Source of the DNA: Sinorhizobium numidicum
Lineage (GTDB): Bacteria; Pseudomonadota; Alphaproteobacteria; Rhizobiales; Rhizobiaceae
DNA: 64,000 nt
Assembly (NCBI RefSeq): GCF_029892045.1
Contig: NZ_CP120368.1
Span: forward strand, 3,101,501 to 3,165,500
Direction: 5' to 3'
Position 1 is the first letter of the stretch; every line of letters begins with the position of its first letter. Both the position numbers and the translations under genes were made by a program. Of this stretch, positions 30,584 to 40,161 are shown in pieces. Below the pieces are notes generated by a model that saw nothing but the letters and a program-made list of their open reading frames with translations, ran no database searches and was not told where the DNA came from.

Positions 30584-31741
30584 GTGATTGAATATGCGCT
30601 TCTCTTTGCCCTCGGTTTCCTGACGGCAGTTGTGATCGGCCTTCTGGTCGCGCCCGCCATTCAACGACGGATCGTCCGCTTTGCCGAGGACCGGCTGAAG
30701 GCGACGATGCCTTTGAGCCCCCAAGAAGTGCGGGCTCAGAAGGACGCTGCGCGGGCGACCTACGCCGCCGAAAGTGCCAAGACGCTGCAGGCGCTCCGCC
30801 GCGAGCGCGACAAGAGCGTCACGCTGATGCTGCAGAACGAAAGGACCCTCCAGGAGGCTCGCAGGCTCACCGGCGAGAATGCCGATCTGCATGCCCAACT
30901 CGCGGACATGAACGTCGAAGCCGCCGACATGCGCTCCGTCATCCGGCAGCTTGAGCAACGTCTCGAACGCATGAAGGCGACAAGTGAAACCACCGAGCGC
31001 GATCGCGGGATCAAAGACAAGGCGATCCGCGCCTTGAACGGCAAGCTCGACAAGCACGCGGCCGATCTCGACAATCATCGGATAGACCAGGCTGCACGCG
31101 AGACCGAAATCGAGCATCTGAAGAGCCGGCTGGCCGTGCTGCGCGACGAGCGTGAGGCGCTGCGCGCCGATTTGAAGGCCGAAAGTGCGCGCGCACGGGA
31201 AATGGAGCTGCGTCTCGGCAAAGACGAGAACCTTATTCGTCAGCTCGAGAGCAGGCTTGCCCGCGAAACGGCGGCCAATGCCGACCGGGAGAGCGCGCTT
31301 GAACGACGGGGCGAAGAGATCGAAAGATTGAAGACGAAGCTGAAGGACGTGACCCAGGAGGTGCGGGAGGCGACAAAGGCGCTTCGCGCAGCCGGCGTGG
31401 CTTTGCCGAGACGATTGGAACAGAAAGACGCCGCCACGGACGCCGTGAACAGTGAACCGAAAAGGCCGGCGCGGGATCTCGATACCGACGGGCTTTCGGA
31501 GGACCTGAGGAACCGCGCGACCGCGCTTTCCGAACGTCTCGCCAACTCGAAATCCGGCGCCCATGACGACGCGCTCCGCGAGGAAGTCGCCGAGATTGCC
31601 GCCGGCATGGTCGCCCTCACCGCTATGCGCGAGGGCAAGCCCTCCCCGATCCACGGCCTTCTCGCGGCCGAAAAGGCCAGAAAGCAGGGCACCCGGAAGA
31701 GCCTGGCAAGTCGGGCAAAAGAAATTCTGTCTCCCAAATGA
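30584..31741 (+). CDS. Membrane-anchored coiled-coil protein, unknown
   Basis: A 385-residue protein with one N-terminal membrane helix (residues 4-26, YALLFALGFLTAVVIGLLVAP) and a long coiled coil over about residues 60-270, rich in E, R, L and K. The C-terminal part has ALSERLANSKSGAHDDALREE and a small conserved GKPSPIHGLLA motif. Start is a GTG at 30584. It could be a scaffold or chaperone-like factor of the inner membrane; no family function is known to me. Confidence 0.8.
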   Translation: MIEYALLFALGFLTAVVIGLLVAPAIQRRIVRFAEDRLKATMPLSPQEVRAQKDAARATYAAESAKTLQALRRERDKSVTLMLQNERTLQEARRLTGENADLHAQLADMNVEAADMRSVIRQLEQRLERMKATSETTERDRGIKDKAIRALNGKLDKHAADLDNHRIDQAARETEIEHLKSRLAVLRDEREALRADLKAESARAREMELRLGKDENLIRQLESRLARETAANADRESALERRGEEIERLKTKLKDVTQEVREATKALRAAGVALPRRLEQKDAATDAVNSEPKRPARDLDTDGLSEDLRNRATALSERLANSKSGAHDDALREEVAEIAAGMVALTAMREGKPSPIHGLLAAEKARKQGTRKSLASRAKEILSPK

Positions 31742-31792
31742 GAATGGCGGCGGCCGAGCGACGAGCCATCAATGGCGAGCCGCCGTCCAAGC

Positions 31793-32629
31793 TCAAATTC
31801 GGCCGTTGACGCTTGCAACCTGATACAGCGCTATGCCCGCGGCCATGGCCACGTTCAGGCTGTCCAAGCCCGGCCGCTGGCGTATTCGCGCCGTATGGAC
31901 CGACGACAGAATAGCCTCCGGCAGTCCCTCGCCTTCTGTGCCGACAAGCAATGCCGTGCGCGGTGCCGGCGGTATCCCGGCAATATCGGTTTCGCCGCTC
32001 GGCGACAGACCCCAGATCTCGAAGCCCGCGGCTCGCAGCCGCTCGATGAGCGATGCCGCGGTACCCTCCCGGGCGAAGGGCAATGTCAGCACCGATCCGA
32101 CCGAGACGCGGATCGCCTTGCGATACATCGGATCGCAGCTTGATGCGTCCATCAGCAAGGCGTCGACGCCGAAGGCAGCAGCATTGCGAAACAGCGTTCC
32201 CATATTGTCGTGGTTCGATATGCCGCAGGCGGCAAGAACGAGGCTCGACGCGGGAAGACCGGCGATGAGCGTGTCCATGCCGGGCATCGCGTCGCGTCGC
32301 CCGAGCGCCAGCACGCCGCGATGCATGTTGAAACCCGCGATCGCGTCGAAGACTCTGGCTTCCGCCGCAAAGACCGGGACGTCGGCCGGAAATTCGGCAA
32401 GCACGTCTGCAAGGCCGGCGATCCGATTCTCAAGAAGCAGGATAGCCTCGGCGGCGACGCCGCGCCCGGCGCGATGCGCGGCCGCCAACATGCGCAACAC
32501 CACGGTACCTTCGGCGATGAACCGGCCCTGTCGCCCGGTGAGGTCACGCTCCCTGATCGAAACGAACCCGGCAATGCGCGGATCCGACGGATCCTCGATG
32601 CGGACAGGATGCCTTGGGGGCCCGGGCAT
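31793..32629 (-). CDS. TrmH/SpoU-family RNA 2'-O-methyltransferase
   Basis: A 278-residue SPOUT methyltransferase. The three knot motifs are clear: SNHDNMGTLFRNAAAFG, ALLVGTEGEGLP and RIRQRPGLDSLNVAMAAGIALYQ. The N-terminal substrate-binding region carries GRFIAEGTVVLR. The target may be rRNA or tRNA; sequence alone does not decide. Confidence 0.9.
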   Translation of the reverse strand: MPGPPRHPVRIEDPSDPRIAGFVSIRERDLTGRQGRFIAEGTVVLRMLAAAHRAGRGVAAEAILLLENRIAGLADVLAEFPADVPVFAAEARVFDAIAGFNMHRGVLALGRRDAMPGMDTLIAGLPASSLVLAACGISNHDNMGTLFRNAAAFGVDALLMDASSCDPMYRKAIRVSVGSVLTLPFAREGTAASLIERLRAAGFEIWGLSPSGETDIAGIPPAPRTALLVGTEGEGLPEAILSSVHTARIRQRPGLDSLNVAMAAGIALYQVASVNGRI

Positions 32630-32633
32630 GGCG

Positions 32634-33017
32634 TCAATTGGTCCTGACTGTGATGTCCGCGATAATGCGCCCGGCCTTCATGTCGAAGACGATCGCGCGC
32701 GGTTCGGCACCCGGCAGACTGCCATAGAAGAGCAGTTGCGAGCCGGAAAGCGCGATATCGCTCACGGAGAAGCCGGCCGGCAGCGCCGCAATGGCGCTGA
32801 CAGGAGCATCGCCCGGCACGGTCGCCATGGTCTCGGCCGGATCAGCGCCGCCTTCCGTCCGCGTCAGCTTGTAGACAATCGTCCCGAGGACGGCCATAAG
32901 CATGACCAGCATCACGCCCGCCGAGACGAGTTGCAGGCGCACCATCTTGCGGCGGACGTTCTCCATCGCCGGATCAAGCGGCTTGTCTTCCTGGTCATCG
33001 GGGTCGATTGCAGTCAT
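32634..33017 (-). CDS. Small inner-membrane protein, unknown
   Basis: A 127-residue protein with a single membrane helix at about residues 30-52 (LQLVSAGVMLVMLMAVLGTIVYKL) after an acidic cytoplasmic N-terminus, then a periplasmic domain with LPAGFSVSDIALSGSQLLFYG. The ATG at 33017 nearly touches the divergent pseudouridine synthase gene. Conserved hypothetical type; it lies just upstream of the methyltransferase gene with a four-base gap. Confidence 0.8.
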   Translation of the reverse strand: MTAIDPDDQEDKPLDPAMENVRRKMVRLQLVSAGVMLVMLMAVLGTIVYKLTRTEGGADPAETMATVPGDAPVSAIAALPAGFSVSDIALSGSQLLFYGSLPGAEPRAIVFDMKAGRIIADITVRTN

Positions 33018-33045
33018 GGCTGGCTTTCTATCGGAATTGAGTGGA

Positions 33046-34086
33046 ATGAACGATCCCTTTAAACAAGCCACCGGCAATAGGAAAGTCCTGAGGGCGGACG
33101 AGCACGCCGCCGGACGTCTGGACGCCTTCCTCACAGACGCACTTTCCGGCGAATTTTCCCGCAATCGCATCAAGAGCCTGATCGAGCAAGGCGCCGTTTC
33201 GCTCAATGGTGCAACGATTGTCGAACCGAAGAGAAAGGTTCGCCCGGGTGACGCCTTGGAGATCCACTTGCCGGAACCCGAGGATCCTGAACCGAAGGGC
33301 GAGGATATCCCGCTCGACGTGCTTTACGAGGACGACGACCTGATCGTACTCGTCAAGCCGCCTGGCCTGGTGGTGCATCCGGGCGCCGGCAATTGGACCG
33401 GGACACTCGTCAACGCTCTCATTCATCATTGCGGCGATAGTCTTTCTGGGATCGGCGGCGTCAAAAGGCCGGGCATCGTTCATCGATTGGACAAGGAAAC
33501 AAGCGGCGTCATGGTCGTGGCGAAGAATGACGCCGCCCATCGCCACCTTTCCGACCAGTTCGCCGATCACGGTCGCACGGGGCCGCTCGAACGCGCCTAT
33601 TGGGCGGTGGTCTGGGGACGGCCGCGCCAGTTGAAAGGTACGATCAACGCCCCGCTCGGTCGGGCCGGAGATCGGACGAAGCGTGCCGTCAAGCGCGAGG
33701 AAAGCGACGACGCGCGCGAGGCCATCACACACTACGAGGTTGTCGAGCGCTATCTCGAAAAGCCGGACGGAACCAGCCTCGCCTCGACCGTCGAATGCCA
33801 CCTCGAGACCGGCCGCACCCACCAGATTCGCGTCCACATGGCCCATATCGGCCATCCGCTGATCGGCGATCCCGACTATGGTTCCGCGTTCCGAACCAAG
33901 GCCAATCTCCTGCCGGAATCGGCGAAAGCCGTCGTCAACGGCTTTCGCCGTCAAGCGTTGCACGCCTTCATGCTTCAGTTCGAGCACCCTTCGACAGGCG
34001 AAACGATGCATTTCGAGGCTCCGATGCCGGCGGATATGGAAGCATTGATCGCCGCTTTGCGCGCAGAAGAGCGATCAAGCCCTTGA
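33046..34086 (+). CDS. RluA/RluD-family ribosomal pseudouridine synthase
   Basis: A 346-residue enzyme. An N-terminal S4 RNA-binding domain (GRLDAFLTDAL, SRNRIKSLIEQGAVSLNG) is followed by the catalytic domain with Asp in GIVHRLDKETSGVMVVAKN and the LETGRTHQIRVHMAHIGHP motif. The layout matches RluD, which modifies 23S rRNA. The ATG at 33046 (MNDPFKQATG) avoids overlap with the divergent gene; ATG at 33016 is also open. Confidence 0.9.
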   Translation: MNDPFKQATGNRKVLRADEHAAGRLDAFLTDALSGEFSRNRIKSLIEQGAVSLNGATIVEPKRKVRPGDALEIHLPEPEDPEPKGEDIPLDVLYEDDDLIVLVKPPGLVVHPGAGNWTGTLVNALIHHCGDSLSGIGGVKRPGIVHRLDKETSGVMVVAKNDAAHRHLSDQFADHGRTGPLERAYWAVVWGRPRQLKGTINAPLGRAGDRTKRAVKREESDDAREAITHYEVVERYLEKPDGTSLASTVECHLETGRTHQIRVHMAHIGHPLIGDPDYGSAFRTKANLLPESAKAVVNGFRRQALHAFMLQFEHPSTGETMHFEAPMPADMEALIAALRAEERSSP

Positions 34087-34196
34087 ATTCGCGAGACAGG
34101 ATTCCAATCTTATAGAAGCTTCAATGCGCGACACGCCCTTCCTCTGGTCTCACGACAGCGTGAAACCGGAGTCCTTGAATCATGCTTTCGCCGTAC
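34082..34196 (+). promoter_or_regulatory. Possible heat-shock-type promoters of rpoH
   Basis: CTTGAA occurs twice, at 34082 (with CCAATC 16 bases on) and 34174 (with CCGTAC 11 bases on). CTTGAA is the -35 element of RpoH promoters. Either might allow self-control, but the -10 elements are poor matches. Confidence 0.3.
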
Positions 34197-34284
34197 TTAT
34201 CTTCTAGGATCGTGGGGTCTTGACGAAGACCCACATGCCCGGCCTGCCGTCTTGGAGGCTGGAGATGCACAAAGGGGGTGCTTC

Positions 34285-35190
34285 ATGGCCCGCAATACTT
34301 TGCCGACCATTGCCGCTGGAGAGGGCGGCCTTAACCGCTATCTCGATGAAATCCGTAAATTTCCGATGCTCGAGCCGCAGGAAGAGTACATGCTCGCCAA
34401 GCGGTATCAGGAGCATGACGACCGCAACGCCGCACACAAGCTGGTGACAAGCCACCTTCGTCTCGTCGCCAAGATCGCGATGGGTTATCGCGGTTACGGT
34501 TTGCCGATCGGCGAAGTCGTGTCCGAAGGCAATGTCGGCCTGATGCAGGCAGTCAAGAAATTCGAGCCCGATCGCGGCTTCCGTCTGGCGACCTATGCGA
34601 TGTGGTGGATCAAGGCCGCGATCCAGGAATATATCCTGCGTTCATGGTCGCTCGTCAAAATGGGCACGACTGCCAATCAGAAGCGGCTGTTCTTCAACCT
34701 GCGACGGCTGAAGGGCCGCATCCAGGCGCTGGATGAGGGCGATCTCAAGCCCGAACAGGTGAAGGAAATTGCCACGACGCTGAAGGTCAGCGAGGACGAA
34801 GTCGTTTCGATGAACCGTCGCCTGTCCGGCGATGCTTCGCTCAACGCGCCGATCAAGGCAAGTGAGGGCGACTCCGGACAATGGCAGGACTGGCTTGTGG
34901 ACGATCACGACAATCAGGAAGAGATCCTGATTGAACAGGACGAGCTCGAGAGCCGCCGCGCCTTGCTCGCCAACGCCATGAAGGTGCTGAACGACCGCGA
35001 ACGCCGCATCTTCGAGGCTCGTCGCCTGACCGAAGAGCCGGTAACCTTGGAGGAGCTTTCCACCGAGTTCGATATCAGCCGCGAACGCGTCCGGCAGATC
35101 GAAGTCCGTGCCTTCGAAAAGGTGCAGGAAGCGGTCCGCAAGGCCGCGCTGGAACGTGCCAGTGCTCTGCGCGTCGTCGAAGGCGCATAA
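34285..35190 (+). CDS. rpoH: RNA polymerase heat-shock sigma factor RpoH
   Basis: A 301-residue group 3 sigma factor. Region 2 has VTSHLRLVAKIAMGYRGYG and FRLATYAMWWIKAAIQEYILRSWS; the RpoH-specific box is NQKRLFFNLRRLK; region 4 ends with TLEELSTEFDISRERVRQIEVRAFEKVQ. The ATG at 34285 (MARNTLPTIAAGEGG) gives the length of RpoH1 in Sinorhizobium. Rhizobia have two or more rpoH genes; this one fits RpoH1, controlling heat and acid stress genes. Confidence 0.95.
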   Translation: MARNTLPTIAAGEGGLNRYLDEIRKFPMLEPQEEYMLAKRYQEHDDRNAAHKLVTSHLRLVAKIAMGYRGYGLPIGEVVSEGNVGLMQAVKKFEPDRGFRLATYAMWWIKAAIQEYILRSWSLVKMGTTANQKRLFFNLRRLKGRIQALDEGDLKPEQVKEIATTLKVSEDEVVSMNRRLSGDASLNAPIKASEGDSGQWQDWLVDDHDNQEEILIEQDELESRRALLANAMKVLNDRERRIFEARRLTEEPVTLEELSTEFDISRERVRQIEVRAFEKVQEAVRKAALERASALRVVEGA

Positions 35191-35222
35191 CAACAAAGTT
35201 ACTGGTTTTACGGCAGCAAACA

Positions 35223-35258
35223 AAATCCCGGCTGGGTGAACCTCCAGCCGGGATTTTT
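35223..35258. terminator. rpoH terminator (bidirectional)
   Basis: A 13-bp stem (AAATCCCGGCTGG / CCAGCCGGGATTT, 8-nt loop) with T on the plus side and A on the other. It can serve rpoH and the convergent gene at 35323. Confidence 0.9.
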
Positions 35259-35322
35259 CGTATTCTTATTCCAGTTCTGCTACACCTCGCGTCTGTTCGG
35301 ACGCGCGGCGGAATAGCAGCAA

Positions 35323-37617
35323 CTACTGTCCGCTGGTCGCGGTGCTGCCGAGAGCGCCCCAGGCCTGCATGGCCTTGGTGAAGGCCTCCGTGCCGCTGGC
35401 CCCCTTCTCCAGGGTCAACAAGGCGCGACGCCCATTCCTGTAGGTGATCGGAATATCGATCCAGCTGCGGCTGCGCAGGAGCTCGGTATTGTTGCCGACC
35501 GCCTCGGCGAAATCATTGAGCGCGATCATGTGAAAATCGTCGGTGATTTTCGCCGGAACCGCGATCAGCGGATCGCCGCGATCCTGCTCGGTGCGCTTCA
35601 TCGAGACGCGCTGGACGCCGTCGATGCTGCCGCCTTCGAAGTTTTCCGGCAGCGAGAACACGAACTCGATTACGTGGCTCGCCGGCAATGACGGATCGGC
35701 GTTGCGCTTGATCGTCATCAATGCGGTAAGTCCGCGATCGGGAACGGTAATCTGGGCCTGGATCGCTGGCTCAGGCTTCGTATCGCCACCCGGCGATTCC
35801 TCCTTGATCGACCAGGCAACGGTGCCGGGAATCGCCGTCGGCGAGGATTGGCCGAGCCTCTCCTCATAGAGGAACATTTTCTCGCCGTCCGCGACGGAGA
35901 TCTCCGGCTGCGCGGCCGGGCCGGCGTTCTGGTCCGTTGCCGGTGCGGAAGCCTGACCGGCTGCTGCCTGTTGTGCGCCTGGGCCAGCATTCTGGACCTG
36001 TCCGGTCTCCGTTTGCGGCGCTACGGACTTGCCTTCCTGCGAGGCTGCAGTGCCGTTCATGCCCGCGGCGCCTTCGTCCCGTTCGGATCCGTCGGCAAGC
36101 AGTCGTTGCGTAAACTTGGTCGAACCGGCCTCCGGCGGAGCGGTATCGTCTTGCGTGCCGGACTGCTCGGTAGAGCGGTCCGCCGGATCGGTCTGGCCGG
36201 CAGGTGTCTCGGGCGTATCGGGTCCTGCTGGCATGATTTTGGCAATCATAGCCGACAGCCAGGCGTTACCCGCCTCCCTGTTCTGCCAATAGGCATAGCC
36301 GCCGCCGCCGAGAAGAAGCGCGATCACCAGACCGATGACCAAGCGCTTGATGTTGAACCGGGCGGGCTTGGGCGTGGCGCGATAGGATGTGGGCCGCACC
36401 GGCGCAGAAGCTGGCGGCTCGCCGATGCTGCTTTCGTCTTCCTTGGCGGATCCCGCCGCGCCATTTGCAGTGCGCCCCCCGTTATCAAAGCCCAGCAAAT
36501 CATCGATGTGGTCCCAGGTGCCGGCGCGCTCGTCGTGACTGGCGGCTGCAGGCGCCTTTTCCACCGGCCATGACCACTCGGAGATGTCGGCCTCGGCAGC
36601 CTTGTCCTTCTTGCTCTTCGGTGCGGTTGCAAAGGGATCGCTATCGTCGAAGGACCAGGAGCGCGCAGTCTCCGCTTCGGCTGGGCGTTGCTCGGATTCC
36701 GTCTCCTCGTGCTCGACCGGGTGCATCCCCAGCCGCTCCGGCGCGCCGGCAGGTTCTTCGTGCTCAGGTGCCTCGGCTGCACCTTCAGGTGCATCTGTCT
36801 TTGCAACAGGCGCCGTCTCTTCCCATTCGGGCAGCTCCCATTCAGACGGTGCCTCTTTCGGCGGTGCGGCTTCGAGCGGGGGCTCCGAGGGGGGCGGCTC
36901 TATGGCGTCGGCCTGCGTCTCGCCATGCTCCCGATGGAAATCTTCCTCAGCCGGCTCGGCAGCCATCTGCTCTTGGCTGGCGTCGACCTCGCGCTCGATC
37001 GGCGGTTCCTCGGCAGGCGAGACCCACCGCGGCACCTCATCAGCCTCGTCGATCGGTCGTTCGCCCTGCACCGAGGGCTCCTGCTCCGGTTCCGTCGCGG
37101 GCGCATCGGCGGCAAACGTGTCTTCCTCCGCCATCCCGTGTGCCGCATCCTCCTCGGATGAAGCGGCTTCGGTGATCTCGGCATCGTCTGCGCGGGGGGC
37201 GGAAAGCGCCGGCTCGTTAATACCCGCCGTTTCCTCGGTGGGCTCGTCGACGGGTGTCTCGGGCGCAACCTCTTCAGCTTCAGCCTCAGCCTCGGCAGCC
37301 GCTGCGGGCTCCGCGTCCTGATCAGCCGGCGCAGGTTGCTCCTGCTGGGCAGGCGTTTCGATCACGCTCGGTTCGACCGCCTCAGTCTCCTCGACTGCTG
37401 GCAGAGCCTCGGCGTGCTCGCTTTCGACCTCATTGATTGCCTGTTCCAGCTTGTTGAGCTGGCGGTTGATCATGTCGTCCGATGGCCGCGGGTTCATGTT
37501 CTCGAGCTGACGGCGCACGGCACTGCGCGCCTTCTCGTACACCCGGTCTCGCATCTCGGGTGTGTTTTCCGACAGGCCGTCAACCGTCCTGCGAATAACT
37601 GCAACAAAATCCGCCAT
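35323..37617 (-). CDS. Large acidic membrane protein of unknown function
   Basis: A 764-residue protein. The first 50 residues are a conserved helical module (MADFVAVIRRTVDGLSENTPEMR). Residues 60-380 are a long low-complexity acidic stretch rich in E, A and P. One membrane helix follows near residue 425 (LVIGLVIALLLGGGGYAYW). After a second low-complexity linker, the C-terminal 160 residues form a folded domain (IPGTVAWSIKEESPGG, then SHVIEFVFSLPENFEGGSIDGV). It is probably an inner-membrane protein with an acidic cytoplasmic arm and a periplasmic domain. Conserved hypothetical type in Rhizobiaceae. Confidence 0.85.
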   Translation of the reverse strand: MADFVAVIRRTVDGLSENTPEMRDRVYEKARSAVRRQLENMNPRPSDDMINRQLNKLEQAINEVESEHAEALPAVEETEAVEPSVIETPAQQEQPAPADQDAEPAAAAEAEAEAEEVAPETPVDEPTEETAGINEPALSAPRADDAEITEAASSEEDAAHGMAEEDTFAADAPATEPEQEPSVQGERPIDEADEVPRWVSPAEEPPIEREVDASQEQMAAEPAEEDFHREHGETQADAIEPPPSEPPLEAAPPKEAPSEWELPEWEETAPVAKTDAPEGAAEAPEHEEPAGAPERLGMHPVEHEETESEQRPAEAETARSWSFDDSDPFATAPKSKKDKAAEADISEWSWPVEKAPAAASHDERAGTWDHIDDLLGFDNGGRTANGAAGSAKEDESSIGEPPASAPVRPTSYRATPKPARFNIKRLVIGLVIALLLGGGGYAYWQNREAGNAWLSAMIAKIMPAGPDTPETPAGQTDPADRSTEQSGTQDDTAPPEAGSTKFTQRLLADGSERDEGAAGMNGTAASQEGKSVAPQTETGQVQNAGPGAQQAAAGQASAPATDQNAGPAAQPEISVADGEKMFLYEERLGQSSPTAIPGTVAWSIKEESPGGDTKPEPAIQAQITVPDRGLTALMTIKRNADPSLPASHVIEFVFSLPENFEGGSIDGVQRVSMKRTEQDRGDPLIAVPAKITDDFHMIALNDFAEAVGNNTELLRSRSWIDIPITYRNGRRALLTLEKGASGTEAFTKAMQAWGALGSTATSGQ

Positions 37618-37682
37618 CAGAACTTTCTCATACTCTCAGGCAATGCATATGCAATGTAATGCGACTGTCATTTGCGCCGACA

Positions 37683-38981
37683 CTAGTCCTCAAAAGGGTC
37701 CGTCACAAGTATCGTGTCGTCGCGTTCGGGGCTGGTGGAAAGAAGCGCAACGGGTGCGCCGATCAGCTCCTCGACCTGGCGAACATACTTGATCGCCTGC
37801 GCCGGAAGATCGGCCCAACTGCGGGCGCCGACGGTCGATTCTTTCCAGCCTTCGAGCGTAATATAGACCGGCTTCACCGAAGCTTGCTGCGCCTGGCTTG
37901 CAGGAAGATGGTCGATCTGTTGTCCATCCAGGGTATAGCCGACGCAAATCTTCAGCTCATCGAGACCATCCAGCACATCGAGCTTCGTGAGCGCGATGCC
38001 GGTTATCCCGTTGGCGGCAACTGACTGGCGCACGAGTGCGGCGTCGAACCAGCCGCAACGGCGTTTGCGCCCGGTGACCGTCCCGAATTCATGGCCGCGT
38101 TCGCCGAGAAACTGGCCGATGTCGTCGTTGAGCTCGGTTGGAAACGGCCCTTCGCCGACGCGCGTCGTATAAGCCTTGGTGATGCCGAGAATATAGCCGA
38201 GCGACCCCGGCCCCATGCCGGAGCCGGCGGCCGCCTGACCGGCGACCGTATTGGATGAGGTGACGAAGGGGTAAGTACCGTGATCGATATCGAGCAGCGT
38301 GCCCTGCGCCCCCTCGAACAGAATGCGCGCGCCCTTGCGGCGCTCTTTGTCGAGCAGCAGCCAGACCGTATCCATGAACGGCAGCACCCGTGCCGCGACG
38401 GAGGACAGTTCGTCCATGATCGCATGGTGGCTGATTTCCACCTCGCCCAATCCGCGCCGCAGCGCATTGTGATGCGTCAGCAGGCGATCGACCTTCGCCG
38501 GCAGGGTGTCCAGGTCGGCGAGGTCCATGACGCGAATGGCGCGACGGCCGACCTTGTCCTCATAGGCCGGACCGATGCCGCGGCGGGTCGTGCCGATCTT
38601 TGTCCCGCTGTTCGAGGCCGCGTCCTCGCGGAAGCCGTCGAGCTCACGATGCAGCGACAGAATGAGCGTGGCGTTGTCGGCTATGCGCAGGTTGTCAGGG
38701 GTGACCTTGACGCCCTGATTGGCAAGCTTGTCCATTTCCGCAATCAGCGCATGCGGATCGACCACGACGCCGTTGCCGATGACCGCAAGCTTCCCGGGCC
38801 GGACGACGCCTGACGGCAGCAGCGACAGCTTGTAGCTGACGCCGTCGATCACCAGGGTGTGGCCGGCGTTGTGACCGCCCTGGAAGCGCACGACGATGTC
38901 GGCGCGCTCCGAAAGCCAGTCCACAATCTTGCCTTTGCCTTCGTCCCCCCACTGGGATCCGACCACCACGACATTCGTCAT
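37683..38981 (-). CDS. purA: Adenylosuccinate synthetase
   Basis: A 432-residue enzyme joining IMP and aspartate with GTP in AMP synthesis. Visible motifs are [28 protein letters not shown], the [16 protein letters not shown] segment and [12 protein letters not shown]. The ATG at 38981 gives the usual length; the frame continues upstream through non-conserved sequence. Confidence 0.97.
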   Translation of the reverse strand: MTNVVVVGSQWGDEGKGKIVDWLSERADIVVRFQGGHNAGHTLVIDGVSYKLSLLPSGVVRPGKLAVIGNGVVVDPHALIAEMDKLANQGVKVTPDNLRIADNATLILSLHRELDGFREDAASNSGTKIGTTRRGIGPAYEDKVGRRAIRVMDLADLDTLPAKVDRLLTHHNALRRGLGEVEISHHAIMDELSSVAARVLPFMDTVWLLLDKERRKGARILFEGAQGTLLDIDHGTYPFVTSSNTVAGQAAAGSGMGPGSLGYILGITKAYTTRVGEGPFPTELNDDIGQFLGERGHEFGTVTGRKRRCGWFDAALVRQSVAANGITGIALTKLDVLDGLDELKICVGYTLDGQQIDHLPASQAQQASVKPVYITLEGWKESTVGARSWADLPAQAIKYVRQVEELIGAPVALLSTSPERDDTILVTDPFED

Positions 38982-39179
38982 AATTCTCTTCCTGTTCACG
39001 CGCACAAGGAATTGTGCTGTTCTCAAACCCGCGCATCTATACTGTGTTGTCTTGCGGAAAGCGACCCCGTTGTGACCCGCAGCCAGGCCTTTTTGCATGA
39101 CAAGCTATGGCTTTACCGCCTATACCTGCAAACTCTTCCGCCTCCCCCGGCACCCTCCACTTTCCCGCATGGATCGCTC

Positions 39180-40070
39180 GTGAACTCCAGGGCCTATCTC
39201 TATCTCTCTGTCACAGCACTCTTTTGGGGCGGCAATTCAGTTGCGGGCAAAATGGCTGTCGGGCATGTGAGTCCGATGATGCTGACCTCGTTGCGCTGGC
39301 TGATCGCGCTCGCCGTCATCCTGGCACTGATGACGCCGCAGATCCGCCGCGACTGGGATAAGATCCGCCTGCACTGGCTGCAATTGCTGGCCTATGGCGC
39401 CGTCGGCTTCACCCTGTTCAACGCGTTTTTATATTCGGCGGTGAAGTATACGAGCGCTATCAATGCCGTGATCATGCAGGCCGGCATTCCGATGCTGATC
39501 TTTCTCTTCAACTTCGCGCTTTTCCGCACGAAAGCCTCGATTGCACAAGTTATCGGCTTCACGGTGACGCTGATTGGAGTGCTGACCACGGCCGCGCACG
39601 GCGATCTTGCCAGCCTCCTGCAGTTGCGGTTGAATTTCGGCGATGCGCTGATGATCCTCGCTTGCATCGTCTACGCTGCCTATACGGTCGCGCTACGATG
39701 GAAGCCCGCGATGCACTGGCAAAGCTTCATCGCCGCTCCGGCATGCGGTGCGCTCCTCAGCGCCATTCCGCTGCTCATCTGGGAGTTCGGGAAGGGCAAT
39801 GCAATCGTTCCGGACGCAACCGGCTGGGCGATCGTCGTCTACGCAGCGATCTTCCCGTCACTGATGTCGCAGGTCCTCTACGTGCGCGGCGTCGACATGA
39901 TCGGCGCCAATCGCGCCGGCCTGTTCATCAACGCCATACCTGTATTCGGAACGCTTCTCTCCGTACTCCTCGTCGGAGAAGCCTTCCGTCCGTTTCACCT
40001 GGTGGCGTTGCTGCTCGTCCTCGGCGGCATCGCCATCGCCGAGCGCGGCCGGCCGAAACCGCCGCGGTGA
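39180..40070 (+). CDS. DMT-superfamily (EamA) transporter
   Basis: A 296-residue membrane protein with about ten hydrophobic helices in two EamA repeats (YLYLSVTALFWGGNSVAGKMA near the start; LMSQVLYVRGVDMIGANRAGLFINAIPVFGTLLSVLLVGE in the second). It is likely an exporter of a small metabolite. The GTG at 39180 fits the first helix; the frame is open upstream across the divergent purA promoter. Substrate cannot be deduced. Confidence 0.88.
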   Translation: MNSRAYLYLSVTALFWGGNSVAGKMAVGHVSPMMLTSLRWLIALAVILALMTPQIRRDWDKIRLHWLQLLAYGAVGFTLFNAFLYSAVKYTSAINAVIMQAGIPMLIFLFNFALFRTKASIAQVIGFTVTLIGVLTTAAHGDLASLLQLRLNFGDALMILACIVYAAYTVALRWKPAMHWQSFIAAPACGALLSAIPLLIWEFGKGNAIVPDATGWAIVVYAAIFPSLMSQVLYVRGVDMIGANRAGLFINAIPVFGTLLSVLLVGEAFRPFHLVALLLVLGGIAIAERGRPKPPR

Positions 40071-40101
40071 CAACGCCAAATTCGCAGGCTTTCCATCATG
40101 T

Positions 40102-40133
40102 AAAAAAGAACGCGCCGGAAATCCGGCGCGTTC
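40102..40133 (-). terminator. serA terminator
   Basis: On the minus strand a 12-bp stem (GAACGCGCCGGA / TCCGGCGCGTTC, 2-base turn) is followed by TTTTTTA. It lies about 30 bases past the serA stop and could also slow transcription from the convergent exporter gene. Confidence 0.85.
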
Positions 40134-40161
40134 TGAACAGTCCACGAAGCCGGGCGAGCGC

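Noticed and set aside
30383..31654. 423-codon minus-strand frame opposite the coiled-coil gene
   Set aside because: Fully antisense to a well-supported gene and lacking any domain; high GC content keeps the opposite frame open.
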